Origin: Acidobacteriota bacterium
Lineage (GTDB): Bacteria; Acidobacteriota; Terriglobia; Bryobacterales; UBA6623
DNA: 56,593 nucleotides
Direction of reading: 5' to 3'
Assembly (NCBI GenBank): GCA_027592785.1
Contig: JAQCLD010000014.1
Span: 1 to 56,593 of the forward strand
In this document: positions 24,725 through 33,493 of the stretch, one piece after another
Numbering within the stretch: the first letter of the stretch is position 1
Layout of the letters: every line of letters begins with the position of its first letter
Notes under the pieces: model-generated
What the model was told of the DNA's origin: nothing
The model's database searches: none
What the model saw: only the letters and a program-made list of their open reading frames with translations
Program-made: the position numbers and the translations under genes

Positions 24725-27700
24725 CTACTCCCTACGCAGGCTCGCCAGCAGCTGTTGATCCATCGACTTGCGCACAGCAATCGCGCCCGAAATTAACCCG
24801 GTCAGCACGATCGCTGACAGCGTCAACAACAGCGAGCCCCACGGCGGGTGCGCCAATCCGGCAATCAGTCTGGGCAGCACAGCTAGTAGCGCCGCGCCTG
24901 TACCCGCTAGGACTCCGAAAATCAGCAGCCAGCCATTCTCCGCCAGTACCAAGTGCACCACCGCGCGCCGCCCAAAGCCCACCGCCTGCAACAACGCCAA
25001 CTCCCCGCGCCGTTCGAGAACGTTCCGCACCATCACCACCGCCAGCCCCAACACGCCCAACAGCAGCCCGAGTCCGCCCAACGTCTGGAAGGTGCTTAAG
25101 TACGTGTTCTCGACCACCAAATACCCCGCCAGCCGCTCGCCTGTCGTCGTCGCATCAAATCCGTAATCGGCCCACTGCTCTTCGAGGCGCGCGCTCACCG
25201 CGGCATCGTTCGCCTCAATCAGAAACGTGTTGTATCCGCTATGGTCCGGCTCAAGCGATAAGAAGTTCGCTTCCGAAGCGATCAGCTGCGACTGAAAGAT
25301 GCTCCGCGACAACAGCCCCGCGATCACCAACTTTCGCTGCCGCCCCAGGCCGTCGGTGTAGTCCATCCGGTCGCCCAGCCCCAGGTGCAAGATCCACATC
25401 ACCGAGTTGGCATCGCCAAACACCGGAATCGCCCCGTCCTCAAATTTACTCTCCAACACCAACCACGGATTCGCCTCTTCTTCTGGCGTCTGGGCCAATG
25501 ACCCTTGGAAGGCGAATCCTCCCCGCCTGATCAAGTCCTCTGGCGCGCCCAACAACGTCGGCTCCGTCGGACGGTACAAATTCAAGCAACTCGCATCGTC
25601 GCCCGCCTTCGTGCGTAGCGCGTACAGCAGTGCGCCGTCCAACTCCGCCTCATCCAATTGCGTCCTGTGCAGCGGCGCATCCGACTCCGCTATCAGCCGG
25701 AATCCACCATTTCCCGAATCCATCGACGGCTCCGCCTGCGTCGCATCATGACGGTTCACCGCCACCGTCACAATCACAAACGTCGCGCTTGCCACCAACG
25801 CCGCCGACAGCACGCTACGCGTCGGGAACCGCGCCGCATTCTGCACACCCAGCCGCATCAGCGGCACGCTCGATGTCACATCGATCGTGCCCCGCGACGG
25901 CCTCAGCAGCCGCGCTCGATACAGCGACAACACCGCGATCAACGCCAGCGCCCCTACGCCAAAAAACGCCGCCGCCGGATCCAGCGCCTCGCTCACGTAC
26001 GAAGCCGCCGCCAGTCCCATTGCCAACGTCGCGCACGCCACGCCCACAATCAACGGCCTCCGCGAACGCGCAGCCTCCGGCAGCTGGTCTTCATCCGTCA
26101 CCGTGCCCGCCAGCAGCGAACGGACGCTCATCTTACCCAGCTTGCGCACCGCCAGCCAAACCGAGAAGAACATTGTCACGAACGTGCCAACCAGCCCGCC
26201 TAGCAGGCTCAGCGGCGACACATGTAGGGTCAGAAACGAGCCGCCCACCGCCGCGCTCCACCAGTTGTTCAATCCATAAACCATCAGCCAGCCGTATGCC
26301 ACGGCCGCTGGCAACCCAATCACGCAGCCGACCGCCGTCACGATCGCACCTTCGGTCAGCAGCAGCTTCCGTACGAACTTCACTGGCTCGCCCGTCGCCA
26401 ACAACAGCCCAATCTCTTTCGCGCGCGTCTCCACGCCGAGTCTAAACAGCAACGTCACCAGCATCGAGGCCGCCGCAATCAAGAACATGCTGAAGCCGAT
26501 AAACAGCCCCGAGAAATCCGTTGCGCCAGCCGATGCCGCTAGCCCTTGCTCGCGCACCGGCTGCAACGTCAACCCCAACGCCGCTGGATTCAGCCGCCGT
26601 CGCAGTGTCTCCGCATACGCGGCCTTCGCTGGCGAAACCCGCACCGACGTCAACTGCCCAAAGCGGCTTGTCCACAACTGCTTCGCTGTGTCGAAAGCCA
26701 CAAACGCCTTCGGCGCCGTCCGGTACTCGGCCCAATACTGTTCGTCCACGGGTCGAATCAAACTCAAGTTCACCGGGAACGGCGGATCCCAATCCCCCAT
26801 CCGGTCCGAATCGCTCATGCCCTGATATATCGGCGCCAACCCCCTGTCCGCCGCCAGCCCCGCCAGGCGCACCACGCCGCGCAGCCTGAACGTATGCCGC
26901 TCGGTTGCCAGTGCTCCGCCGGCGCCAACCACGTAGTAGCTCATCTCCAGCGCGTCGCCTGGCTTCGCGCCCAAGTCCTTCGCCGACCAGTCGTTCAGGT
27001 AAATCTCATCGCCTGTCAACGCCGGGGCCGGGGAGCCGTCCAACAACGTCAACTCCGGCGCGCCGCTCAACGCGCTAACGGTCGAGTAAGGAATCGCCTT
27101 GCCGCCCGCTTCGATCGAGTTGGCCAGATACGTCAGCACCTCGATGCTCGCCATACCCAACTCCGCCGCCGCCGCAACAGCAGCCTCCGCCACCGATGGC
27201 TCCAACACAATACGGCTCGTCTCCACCCGGATGGCGCCCGCATCCTCCACTGCCGAAAGTTCCACGTCATCCAGAGTGAGCGTGGCCCCCAAACGCTCCT
27301 CGGTCGATAACGCGTCTCCGGGCTCACCGCCTTTCAATCCGAAAATCACATTCGCGCGCCCCTGCTGCTCCATCGCCCGCTGCAGCGCAGCCAACGAAAC
27401 AAACGCATTGAACGGCAACTGCTGATTCGGCGACAACCCAAAGCGTCCCGGCCCGCGATCGGCCACGATGCTCTTCACCGTCAGTCGCAGCGTACGCGTC
27501 GTATCCGTCTTGCGGCCCATCACCGACTCGCTCGGGATCAGCGTATCGGTCTGGAAGCGCAGCAACATCGCCCCGCCTTCTGCCACTCCCAGTTCCCGCG
27601 CCAAGCTCTTGTTGACGACCACATCGCGCAGCCCCAACTCCGGTGGCGGCTGATCGTAGAGCGCCCAAAAGCGCTCATCCGCGCCCAGCACGGTAATCTT

Positions 27701-28003
27701 CGAAGCCCGTGCCCCCGACTCGGCATTCTCCGCCGTCCCCCGAATCATCACCGCCGGCGTCGCGCCAATCTCGGCTGCCAATTCCTCGCGGAAAAAACGA
27801 TCCGCAACCAGCGCCACCTCGATCTTGCCCAGCCGGTCTAGCGTCAAGTCCCGCAAACTCCCGCGCACCGAGTCGCCGACGAGCAAGGCCCCCGCCAACA
27901 CCGCCGCGCCCACCGCAACACCCAGCGCCACAGCAAAATGAATGCCCCGGTGATAACGCAGCGAACGGATCAAGAGCAGGCGCGGAGTCACGCTAGACAG
28001 CAT
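24725..28003 (-). CDS. giant FtsX-type ABC permease
   Basis: 1092 residues, much longer than MacB (about 400 to 650 for usual permeases). The first helix (GIHFAVALGVAVGAAVLAGALL) precedes a large extracytoplasmic domain. A first three-helix FtsX unit lies around 505-640 (LFIGFSMFLIAAASMLVTLL with the coupling sequence VETRAKEIGLLLATGE), followed by a further helix pair and a second periplasmic domain. A final FtsX unit ends the protein (LERRGELALLQAVGFGRRAV, then WLLIFGVLAGTGAALLAVLP). This fits a single-chain double permease. No ATPase gene is adjacent. Likely substrates are lipids or lipoproteins. Confidence 0.87.
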   Translation of the reverse strand: MLSSVTPRLLLIRSLRYHRGIHFAVALGVAVGAAVLAGALLVGDSVRGSLRDLTLDRLGKIEVALVADRFFREELAAEIGATPAVMIRGTAENAESGARASKITVLGADERFWALYDQPPPELGLRDVVVNKSLARELGVAEGGAMLLRFQTDTLIPSESVMGRKTDTTRTLRLTVKSIVADRGPGRFGLSPNQQLPFNAFVSLAALQRAMEQQGRANVIFGLKGGEPGDALSTEERLGATLTLDDVELSAVEDAGAIRVETSRIVLEPSVAEAAVAAAAELGMASIEVLTYLANSIEAGGKAIPYSTVSALSGAPELTLLDGSPAPALTGDEIYLNDWSAKDLGAKPGDALEMSYYVVGAGGALATERHTFRLRGVVRLAGLAADRGLAPIYQGMSDSDRMGDWDPPFPVNLSLIRPVDEQYWAEYRTAPKAFVAFDTAKQLWTSRFGQLTSVRVSPAKAAYAETLRRRLNPAALGLTLQPVREQGLAASAGATDFSGLFIGFSMFLIAAASMLVTLLFRLGVETRAKEIGLLLATGEPVKFVRKLLLTEGAIVTAVGCVIGLPAAVAYGWLMVYGLNNWWSAAVGGSFLTLHVSPLSLLGGLVGTFVTMFFSVWLAVRKLGKMSVRSLLAGTVTDEDQLPEAARSRRPLIVGVACATLAMGLAAASYVSEALDPAAAFFGVGALALIAVLSLYRARLLRPSRGTIDVTSSVPLMRLGVQNAARFPTRSVLSAALVASATFVIVTVAVNRHDATQAEPSMDSGNGGFRLIAESDAPLHRTQLDEAELDGALLYALRTKAGDDASCLNLYRPTEPTLLGAPEDLIRRGGFAFQGSLAQTPEEEANPWLVLESKFEDGAIPVFGDANSVMWILHLGLGDRMDYTDGLGRQRKLVIAGLLSRSIFQSQLIASEANFLSLEPDHSGYNTFLIEANDAAVSARLEEQWADYGFDATTTGERLAGYLVVENTYLSTFQTLGGLGLLLGVLGLAVVMVRNVLERRGELALLQAVGFGRRAVVHLVLAENGWLLIFGVLAGTGAALLAVLPRLIAGLAHPPWGSLLLTLSAIVLTGLISGAIAVRKSMDQQLLASLRRE

Positions 28004-28030
28004 AGCGAGGGCGAGCGTCCAGTCGTACTC

Positions 28031-28161
28031 TTAGAGGACCTGAGCGCTGAGCGCCTGGGCGAGTCCGTGGGGCGCGCTTCGGGCCCCAGAAAAACAACGG
28101 CGGGGTTGCCTCGGAAAGGTTTCTCGGTGAAGGCGTCGATGAGGGTGTACTCCGAGCCCAT
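28031..28161 (-). pseudogene. N-terminal remnant of a PhzF-family protein
   Basis: From the ATG at 28159-28161 the translation starts MGSEYTLIDAFTEKPFRGNP followed by AVVFL, which is the family's signature start (a D-A-F-T…GNP-A-V pattern). After about 30 codons it loses similarity; a shift of one frame recovers HGLAQALSAQVL before a stop. The rest (about 230 codons) is gone and the permease gene begins at 28003. This is a frameshifted and truncated relic. Confidence 0.6.
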
Positions 28162-28203
28162 GAGCCCAGGCTAACAAGGCCGCTCTGGGGCTTGGCAGAC
28201 CGC

Positions 28204-28818
28204 TCAGACTTCGCGAATCTCGGTTCCCGTCACGAAGAACCGGAAGCGTTCGGGCGGCAGCGACGCGGCCTTGTCCCCTGAGCTGCGCGCCCAAGCGTCG
28301 AAGGCGCTGGCGGCGAGCGACGTATTCAAGAAGAACAGGTACTTCTCGGAGAAGAATTGAATAGGCGGCGGCTGGCGAAAGGTGAGCCGGTAACCCATTG
28401 CGTTTTCCAGGTCGATATCGCCGTGGGGTACGTGCTTGTCTTCGAGCAGGCGTACGAAGCTCGCGCGGCTAGCGTGGGGCCAGATATCGGGAGACAGCAG
28501 CGGGCGCAGGTTGGGCTTGGCCTGGAAGGTTGTCTCACATTGGCGAATCCACTCGGAGATGGACTCGCCCCAGTACCAGTGTTCGAGGAACACGGAATAG
28601 TGTTCGGCCAGATTGATGGCCAGGCCAACTCGCCGATCTTCGAGCGAATCGGAAAGTTGATCCTCAATAATCGCGTCGCGATCGATGATTTGCTGAGCGA
28701 CAGCGATTACGTCATGCAGCGACTTCGACGGACGGTTGTCCTTAAGGAGCAGCGGCGGCAAATCGTGGACTTGCCCGCCGGGAATATCGATGTAGTCTCG
28801 ATTACCCAAGGTGTTCAT
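28204..28818 (-). CDS. hypothetical protein
   Basis: 204 residues from an ATG with GGAGGA just upstream. It looks soluble and mostly helical: HDVIAVAQQIIDRDAIIEDQ, VGLAINLAEHYSVFLEHWYW, WIRQCETTFQAKPNL. The end is FRFFVTGTEIREV. No domain recognised and no signal peptide. No operon partner is obvious: the PhzF relic is downstream and an FmdB zinc-ribbon gene upstream. Confidence 0.7.
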   Translation of the reverse strand: MNTLGNRDYIDIPGGQVHDLPPLLLKDNRPSKSLHDVIAVAQQIIDRDAIIEDQLSDSLEDRRVGLAINLAEHYSVFLEHWYWGESISEWIRQCETTFQAKPNLRPLLSPDIWPHASRASFVRLLEDKHVPHGDIDLENAMGYRLTFRQPPPIQFFSEKYLFFLNTSLAASAFDAWARSSGDKAASLPPERFRFFVTGTEIREV

Positions 28819-28982
28819 GCCGTCCTCCTCGCCCGCGTTCCGGCAGGCATCAGGTTAGACGCTAACGGGCGCGGCCCGCGTTTCGTCTCCGATGGTGCGA
28901 TCTTGTAACGCCTTCTGGTGCTCTGCAAGAGGTCACTCTACCTAGCTCACCGACAGGGAAGACCTGTATTCCCAACCAGTAC

Positions 28983-29216
28983 TCAGTTGATAGCGCAGGG
29001 GCCGGGCACGCCGCAAGAGCCGCACAGCGGCGCCGAGGACTCGCTGAAGCTGGCGTTGGAGGCGCTGTCGCTGTTCGATTTCGCCGCGAACGTTGAGATG
29101 AGCCGCTCCACTTTGCCGCCGCACTGCGGGCAATCCGGTTCGGCCAGCTTACTGTTGAGGACTAACTCTTCGAAGCGCTGAGAGCAGTCCTGGCACTTGT
29201 ATTCGAAGATTGGCAT
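28983..29216 (-). CDS. FmdB-family zinc-ribbon protein
   Basis: 77 residues. The start MPIFEYKCQDCSQRFEELV, with a second CPQC pair (DCPQCGGKVERLI), is the classic FmdB putative-regulatory zinc ribbon. A serine-rich linker leads to a C-terminal CGSCGVPGPC that adds more cysteines. The family is often called a regulator of formamidase but its role is not established. Confidence 0.88.
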   Translation of the reverse strand: MPIFEYKCQDCSQRFEELVLNSKLAEPDCPQCGGKVERLISTFAAKSNSDSASNASFSESSAPLCGSCGVPGPCAIN

Positions 29217-29279
29217 GACTTGATTCTAGCCTTAGCAGATGGCGCTTGGGGGACTCTAGAAAAAAGCTGGCGGGCCGAT

Positions 29280-29690
29280 ATGAGCACATCCGTGGCGGTA
29301 TCGACATCAGGACTGCAGATTGTCTCCGGAGGGGCCGAATCCCTCCATCCAGCCAAGGCTCGCTTGATTCGGACTTTCGCTGGGTTGGTCCGGCGGCTGC
29401 CCGATGATCAAGCGATCCTGCTCTTCGGACTTCTTGAGGAATTCGAACGCGACGGCTACCTAGAGCGCGTGCAGGGTCACGAGCCGCCGATCGTGAAGAT
29501 CTTCGCCGAGGTTGCCAACGGCTGGGACGAGCAAGGCGCCTATGAATTTGCCCGCGCCTGGGCCAGCACGTTGGTGGCGCGAGAGGACGGCTTTAGCTGG
29601 GATCGTGCGACTCCCGAAGAAAAAAAGAAGCACCGGGCCAGCGTCATCGATGAGTTGGGCCGCCGAGGCGTACTGCCTCCGACCGGCTAG
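29280..29690 (+). CDS. hypothetical protein
   Basis: 136 residues from the ATG at 29280; an in-frame TTG at 29220 would add 20 residues and nearly abut the divergent FmdB gene. The sequence is soluble: a helix RLIRTFAGLVRRLPDDQAIL, EEFERDGYLERV, then AYEFARAWASTLVAREDGFS and a charged C-terminus. No family recognised. It overlaps the convergent aspartate kinase gene by four bases at the stop. Confidence 0.6.
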   Translation: MSTSVAVSTSGLQIVSGGAESLHPAKARLIRTFAGLVRRLPDDQAILLFGLLEEFERDGYLERVQGHEPPIVKIFAEVANGWDEQGAYEFARAWASTLVAREDGFSWDRATPEEKKKHRASVIDELGRRGVLPPTG

Positions 29691-31138
29691 CCAACTGGTT
29701 CGCGAGTCGACTCGAGCGGCCGGTAACCCGTACTGCCCAGATTGCATTCCTCGTGGACCGCGCGCACGGCATCCTGCAGCCGGTCGGCTCTTACGACGAT
29801 CGCAATTGTGATCTCGCTCGACCCTTGAGCGATCGCGATGATATTGATTTGGCGGGCCGAAATAGCGGTAAACAGCCGGCCGGCTAGTCCCGAGGTTCCC
29901 TTCATCCCCTCGCCCACACTGGCTAACAGGCCTACGCTGTGGTCGATCTCGAAAGGATGAACGTAGCCATGGGCCAGTTCCAATGCCAGTTCCTCGCGCA
30001 GGCCTTCGATGACGTCTTCAACGTCTTCGGTGCGGACTAGCATGCAGAAGTTTTGCCGAAAGCTCGAGCGGGTGAGCAGCAGCACCTCGGCGCGCGCCCT
30101 CGCGGTGACGGCGAGCGCGCGAGACATAAGTTGGGCGCCCGATTGGGTGAGGCTCACTGCCTCTATGGAGATCATCGTCACGTGCTCGAAGGACGTGATG
30201 GCGCCGACGTTGTGTCCCTCGCTTTTGCGGTCGCTTATCAGCGTTCCCGGAGCCTGCGGGTTGAAGCTGTTCTTGATACGGACCGGAATGAGGTGATCGA
30301 CGAGAGGTTGCAAAGTGCGCCCGTGGAGGACTTTGGCGCCGTTGTAAGCAAGCTCGGCCGCTTCGTTGTAGGTGACCGATTCAAGGACTCGCGCGTCAGG
30401 GACGACCCGTGGGTCGCCGGTAAGAATTCCGTCGACATCGGTCCAGATCCACAGCTCGGAAGCTTCCAAGGCGGCGGCGATAATTGCGGCCGAGAAATCG
30501 GAACCGCCTCGGCCTAAAGTCGTTCGCTGGCCCGATAGGGTTGAGCCGTTGAAGCCGGTAACGATCGGAATGATTCCGGAGTCGAGCAGCTGTCCCAGAG
30601 TTGCCCGTGCGCGCTCAGCGGTCTCAGCCATCAATGGCGATGCTGCGCCGAATTCATCGTCTGTCGCGATCACTCCAACGGCGTCGACACGGGCGGCCGC
30701 GACTCCGCGGGATTGCAAAAGTTCGGCGATCAACAGTGCGGATAACTGCTCGCCGACGGTGACTGCTTCGTCGACGGCGCGAACCGGACGTTCGCGCAAT
30801 AGCAGCATGCCGCGGGCGATGCGGGCATAGCCGTCCAGGATGACGGTGATCTGATCGATGACCGCTTCCTGGCGATCTGCTGGGAGCAGCTCGCGCGCAG
30901 CACCGATGTGCCTGTCGCTTAGATTCTGAATTCCCGCTTCGACCGCCTGCTGGTCGCCTGCTTCGCCTCGCCGGAGCGTATCGAGCAGCAGGTCGGTGAC
31001 TTTCGACATTGCCGAAACGACGACCACGGTCGGCCGCGACGCGGCCATTTGCGCCGTGAGATCAGCTACGCCGCGTATTCTTTCCGGCGAGCCGACGCTC
31101 GTCCCACCAAACTTCATCACGAGCAGGGAGTCACCCAT
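29687..31138 (-). CDS. lysC: aspartate kinase
   Basis: 483 residues from the ATG at 31136-31138 (MGDSLLVMKFGGTSVGSPE). The ATP/aspartate site KFGGTSVGS starts at residue 9, and LGRGGSDFSAAIIAAAL, with a following WTDVDGILTGDPR, completes the kinase domain. The C-terminal third holds two ACT-like regulatory segments (HVTMISIEAVSLTQSGAQLM and VGLLASVGEGMKGTSGLAGR), so lysine or threonine feedback is likely. It catalyses the first step to lysine, methionine and threonine. Length fits the monofunctional LysC class; no homoserine dehydrogenase domain is attached. Confidence 0.93.
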   Translation of the reverse strand: MGDSLLVMKFGGTSVGSPERIRGVADLTAQMAASRPTVVVVSAMSKVTDLLLDTLRRGEAGDQQAVEAGIQNLSDRHIGAARELLPADRQEAVIDQITVILDGYARIARGMLLLRERPVRAVDEAVTVGEQLSALLIAELLQSRGVAAARVDAVGVIATDDEFGAASPLMAETAERARATLGQLLDSGIIPIVTGFNGSTLSGQRTTLGRGGSDFSAAIIAAALEASELWIWTDVDGILTGDPRVVPDARVLESVTYNEAAELAYNGAKVLHGRTLQPLVDHLIPVRIKNSFNPQAPGTLISDRKSEGHNVGAITSFEHVTMISIEAVSLTQSGAQLMSRALAVTARARAEVLLLTRSSFRQNFCMLVRTEDVEDVIEGLREELALELAHGYVHPFEIDHSVGLLASVGEGMKGTSGLAGRLFTAISARQINIIAIAQGSSEITIAIVVRADRLQDAVRAVHEECNLGSTGYRPLESTREPVG

Positions 31139-31470
31139 TCGTCTCAAACCTCTTCGCTGTACTGAGTAGAAATAGGCGGCGAATGGAAACAGGAGCCGCC
31201 TCCCAAAGCGTTGATTCTAGTATACTTCACGACCGTACGGCCAATTGCAGGGCACCACGCTGCGGGATGTCGGAAGGCGGCGTCTAAGTAATAACTCCAG
31301 GCCGGGAGACTCGTGTTTCTTATGCACGGGAAGGGCATTCCGAGCGAAGCTATAAGCAGGGGAGTGCGTTGGTTCATTCGTTTGGAGAGGTGAGTTGCGA
31401 CGAACCCCGGCGGGTAGATTAATTCAGGGGCCAAGCGCTGCGCTGAGCAGGATGCTGGTGGGGGCCGACG
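31139..31470. other. intergenic between divergent lysC and kinase-like gene
   Basis: 332 bp with no convincing gene. On the minus strand TATACT (near 31216-31221) is a reasonable -10 box for the aspartate kinase gene. On the plus strand a G-rich GGTGGGGG run (near 31456-31463) is the only ribosome-binding candidate for the gene starting at 31471. Confidence 0.4.
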
Positions 31471-33159
31471 TTGGCCTTTGACTTGCTAAGCTTCCTGCGT
31501 TCGTCCTGGCAGATTTGGCTCTCCTTGGCCATCGTCGGCGCGGCTGCGGCCATCATGCGCCAGCGTTCCGCTAACCACCGGCAACGACAGCGCAGCCAGC
31601 TGGAGGCGGCCCATGCCGCCGCGGCTCAGTCCCTGGGGGCGGCGGACCGCGAGTCGGCCTTGCAGCCTATCGCGGCGGCCTTGCCCGGCCTGCTGGCTGC
31701 CACCAACACACAGATTTTGTTGGTCGATTCAGGCGAACAGCAGATGGCCTACGTCGCCGGGGCCAAAGGGCGTCCGCGGGGCGCACTTTCGATGAGTACA
31801 ATTTCGGGGCCGGTTACTTGCTTTCGAGCGAAGGAGACGACTGAGGTAGCCGATGCAGAAAACTGCCCGTTTGTCTCGAAGGAGTGGGTGGCCAAGCGAC
31901 GGCTAAAATCAGCGCTGTATGTGCCGATTCTTTCCGGCGGCGCGTGCATCGGGGTGATTGAAATTGAGGACCGGGCCCGCAAGCGCGGCTTCGACGAAGG
32001 GCAACTTGCGGTGGCTGAGCACCTGGCTCGGATTGCTGAGTTAAGTTTGCGGCTGTACGACCAGCGCAGCATGACAGAGCAACTCCACCGAAGTGAAAAG
32101 CTTGCTTCGGTCAGTGAATTGGCGAATGCCATGGCGGCCGAATTAAGCGAACCGTTTGCCGAAGCTCAACGTCTGCTGTCATCGGGGAACGTGCGGGGCG
32201 TGCGCGAGGCGACCGAACAGGTGAGTCGAGCCGAAGAAGCGTTGCAGCGGCTGGTACGCTTCGCGAATCCGAATTCCGCCGAGGTCACCACTGTCGACTT
32301 GAACGCTCTGGTCAGGAAGGTCTCGGGCGAACACAGGAAAGCCGACGATGGACGCGGCGCCGTCAAACTTAGCCTCAACGAGCGCACGCCGCAAGTGACC
32401 GCGGACCCCGCGCACTTGGAGCAAGTTTTTCAGATCCTGTTCCGGCACGCGCGCCACTTCGTCAAACGACTCGAAGGCCGCACGCTCCAGGTCCACACCG
32501 CGATTCGTGAAACGATGGTCGTCGTGTCGATTGCGCCCCTCGCCTCGGCGGAGCATCCGATGCGCAAGAGCCTCGCCCAAATACCCGACGCCGGTATGAA
32601 TGCCACGCTTGGATTCACGATTTGCCAGGCTCTGGTAGAGAGAGCGGACGGCTCTCTCCAGATGGACCCCGCGTCCAGCCTCGGTTTCCGCATTGACTTG
32701 GAGTACCCTTTGGCCCGAACGGCGACCCAGGAGACCGTTGAGGAAGGGGTTACCTTGCATCGGACGCCTGGCGGAATCCGCTCCGGACCGGTGACGGCGC
32801 TGGTTGTCGAGCCGAACGAAAGCATACGCAAACTTATTGTGCAGCAACTGGCCGAGCAGAGCGTTCGCGCCATACCGGTTACCAATATCGAAGAGGCCAA
32901 ATCGATTTGCGGGCGCATGCAGTTCGACTGGGTGTTCTGCGAACTCAGTCTGCCGCAGGGCAGCGGCATCGAGCTCTATGAGGCGGTCCGCAACGGGATC
33001 GAGCGGTTCGTCTTTATTGCGGACGACGCTGCGTGCGCGGCCAATTCGGAAGCGTTCCAGGCCAGCGACAAGGCGGTACTGCGGAAGCCGGTTCGAGAAG
33101 AGGCCGTCGAAGCGCTGATCGATGAGTTGCAGGGCGGCGCGGTACTGCAGCGTGGCTAG
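31471..33159 (+). CDS. degenerate GAF-histidine kinase-receiver hybrid
   Basis: 562 residues from a TTG at 31471. One N-terminal membrane helix (IWLSLAIVGAAAAIM) is followed by a GAF domain (about 60-200) with YVPILSGGACIGVIEIED. The dimerisation segment SEKLASVSELANAMAAELSE aligns with the usual SEKLAxxGxLaagvAHEiNNP, but His is Ala. In the ATPase part the N-box Asn is lost (ILFRHARHFV) and no DxGxG loop is seen. The C-terminal receiver (ALVVEPNESIRKL, FCELSLPQGSG, KAVLRKPV) keeps its Thr/Lys region but has Glu where the phosphorylated Asp should be. It is a sensor scaffold rather than a kinase. Confidence 0.8.
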   Translation: MAFDLLSFLRSSWQIWLSLAIVGAAAAIMRQRSANHRQRQRSQLEAAHAAAAQSLGAADRESALQPIAAALPGLLAATNTQILLVDSGEQQMAYVAGAKGRPRGALSMSTISGPVTCFRAKETTEVADAENCPFVSKEWVAKRRLKSALYVPILSGGACIGVIEIEDRARKRGFDEGQLAVAEHLARIAELSLRLYDQRSMTEQLHRSEKLASVSELANAMAAELSEPFAEAQRLLSSGNVRGVREATEQVSRAEEALQRLVRFANPNSAEVTTVDLNALVRKVSGEHRKADDGRGAVKLSLNERTPQVTADPAHLEQVFQILFRHARHFVKRLEGRTLQVHTAIRETMVVVSIAPLASAEHPMRKSLAQIPDAGMNATLGFTICQALVERADGSLQMDPASSLGFRIDLEYPLARTATQETVEEGVTLHRTPGGIRSGPVTALVVEPNESIRKLIVQQLAEQSVRAIPVTNIEEAKSICGRMQFDWVFCELSLPQGSGIELYEAVRNGIERFVFIADDAACAANSEAFQASDKAVLRKPVREEAVEALIDELQGGAVLQRG

Positions 33160-33460
33160 AGTGAGCCTGGCGGAGGAACGTGTTTGGGCCGCGGTGCGCC
33201 GAATCCCCCGTGGTCAAGTAGCGACCTACGGCGAGATCGGAGCAGCGACTGGCTGCACAGCGCGTCAAGTCGGCTCGGCGTTGCGGCGCGCTGGATCAGA
33301 GCGCCGACTGCCCTGGCACCGAGTCGTAGCCGCCGAAGGGCGGATCGCCTTGCCGGGCTCGGCGGGGCTGGAGCAGCGGCTGCGGTTGGAACAGGAAGGC
33401 GTGCCGTTTCGAGGCAAGCGAGTCTGGCTAGAACGATGCAGGTCCCAGCAGCCAGCTTGA
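33152..33460 (+). CDS. alkyltransferase-like DNA-binding protein (ATL)
   Basis: 102 residues from GTG 33152 (GTG 33161 is an alternative), overlapping the preceding stop by eight bases. It matches the C-terminal DNA-binding domain of MGMT: VWAAVRRIPRGQVATYGEIG, ARQVGSALRR and PWHRVVAAEGRI. The active-site PCHR is PWHR, so the acceptor Cys is Trp. Such ATL proteins bind O6-alkylguanine and hand the lesion to nucleotide excision repair instead of repairing it. Short length fits ATL (about 100). The overlap suggests co-expression with the kinase-like gene. Confidence 0.85.
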   Translation: MARVSLAEERVWAAVRRIPRGQVATYGEIGAATGCTARQVGSALRRAGSERRLPWHRVVAAEGRIALPGSAGLEQRLRLEQEGVPFRGKRVWLERCRSQQPA

Positions 33461-33493
33461 TAGACTCGAAATTTCGTAGATTCCTTTTAACGA

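Noticed and set aside
25630-26445. 271-codon Pro/Ser/Ala-rich plus-strand frame inside the giant permease
   Set aside because: Antisense artefact of codon bias, no homology pattern.
31144-31434. 96-codon minus-strand frame upstream of aspartate kinase
   Set aside because: No RBS, no family, mixed composition; treated as intergenic.
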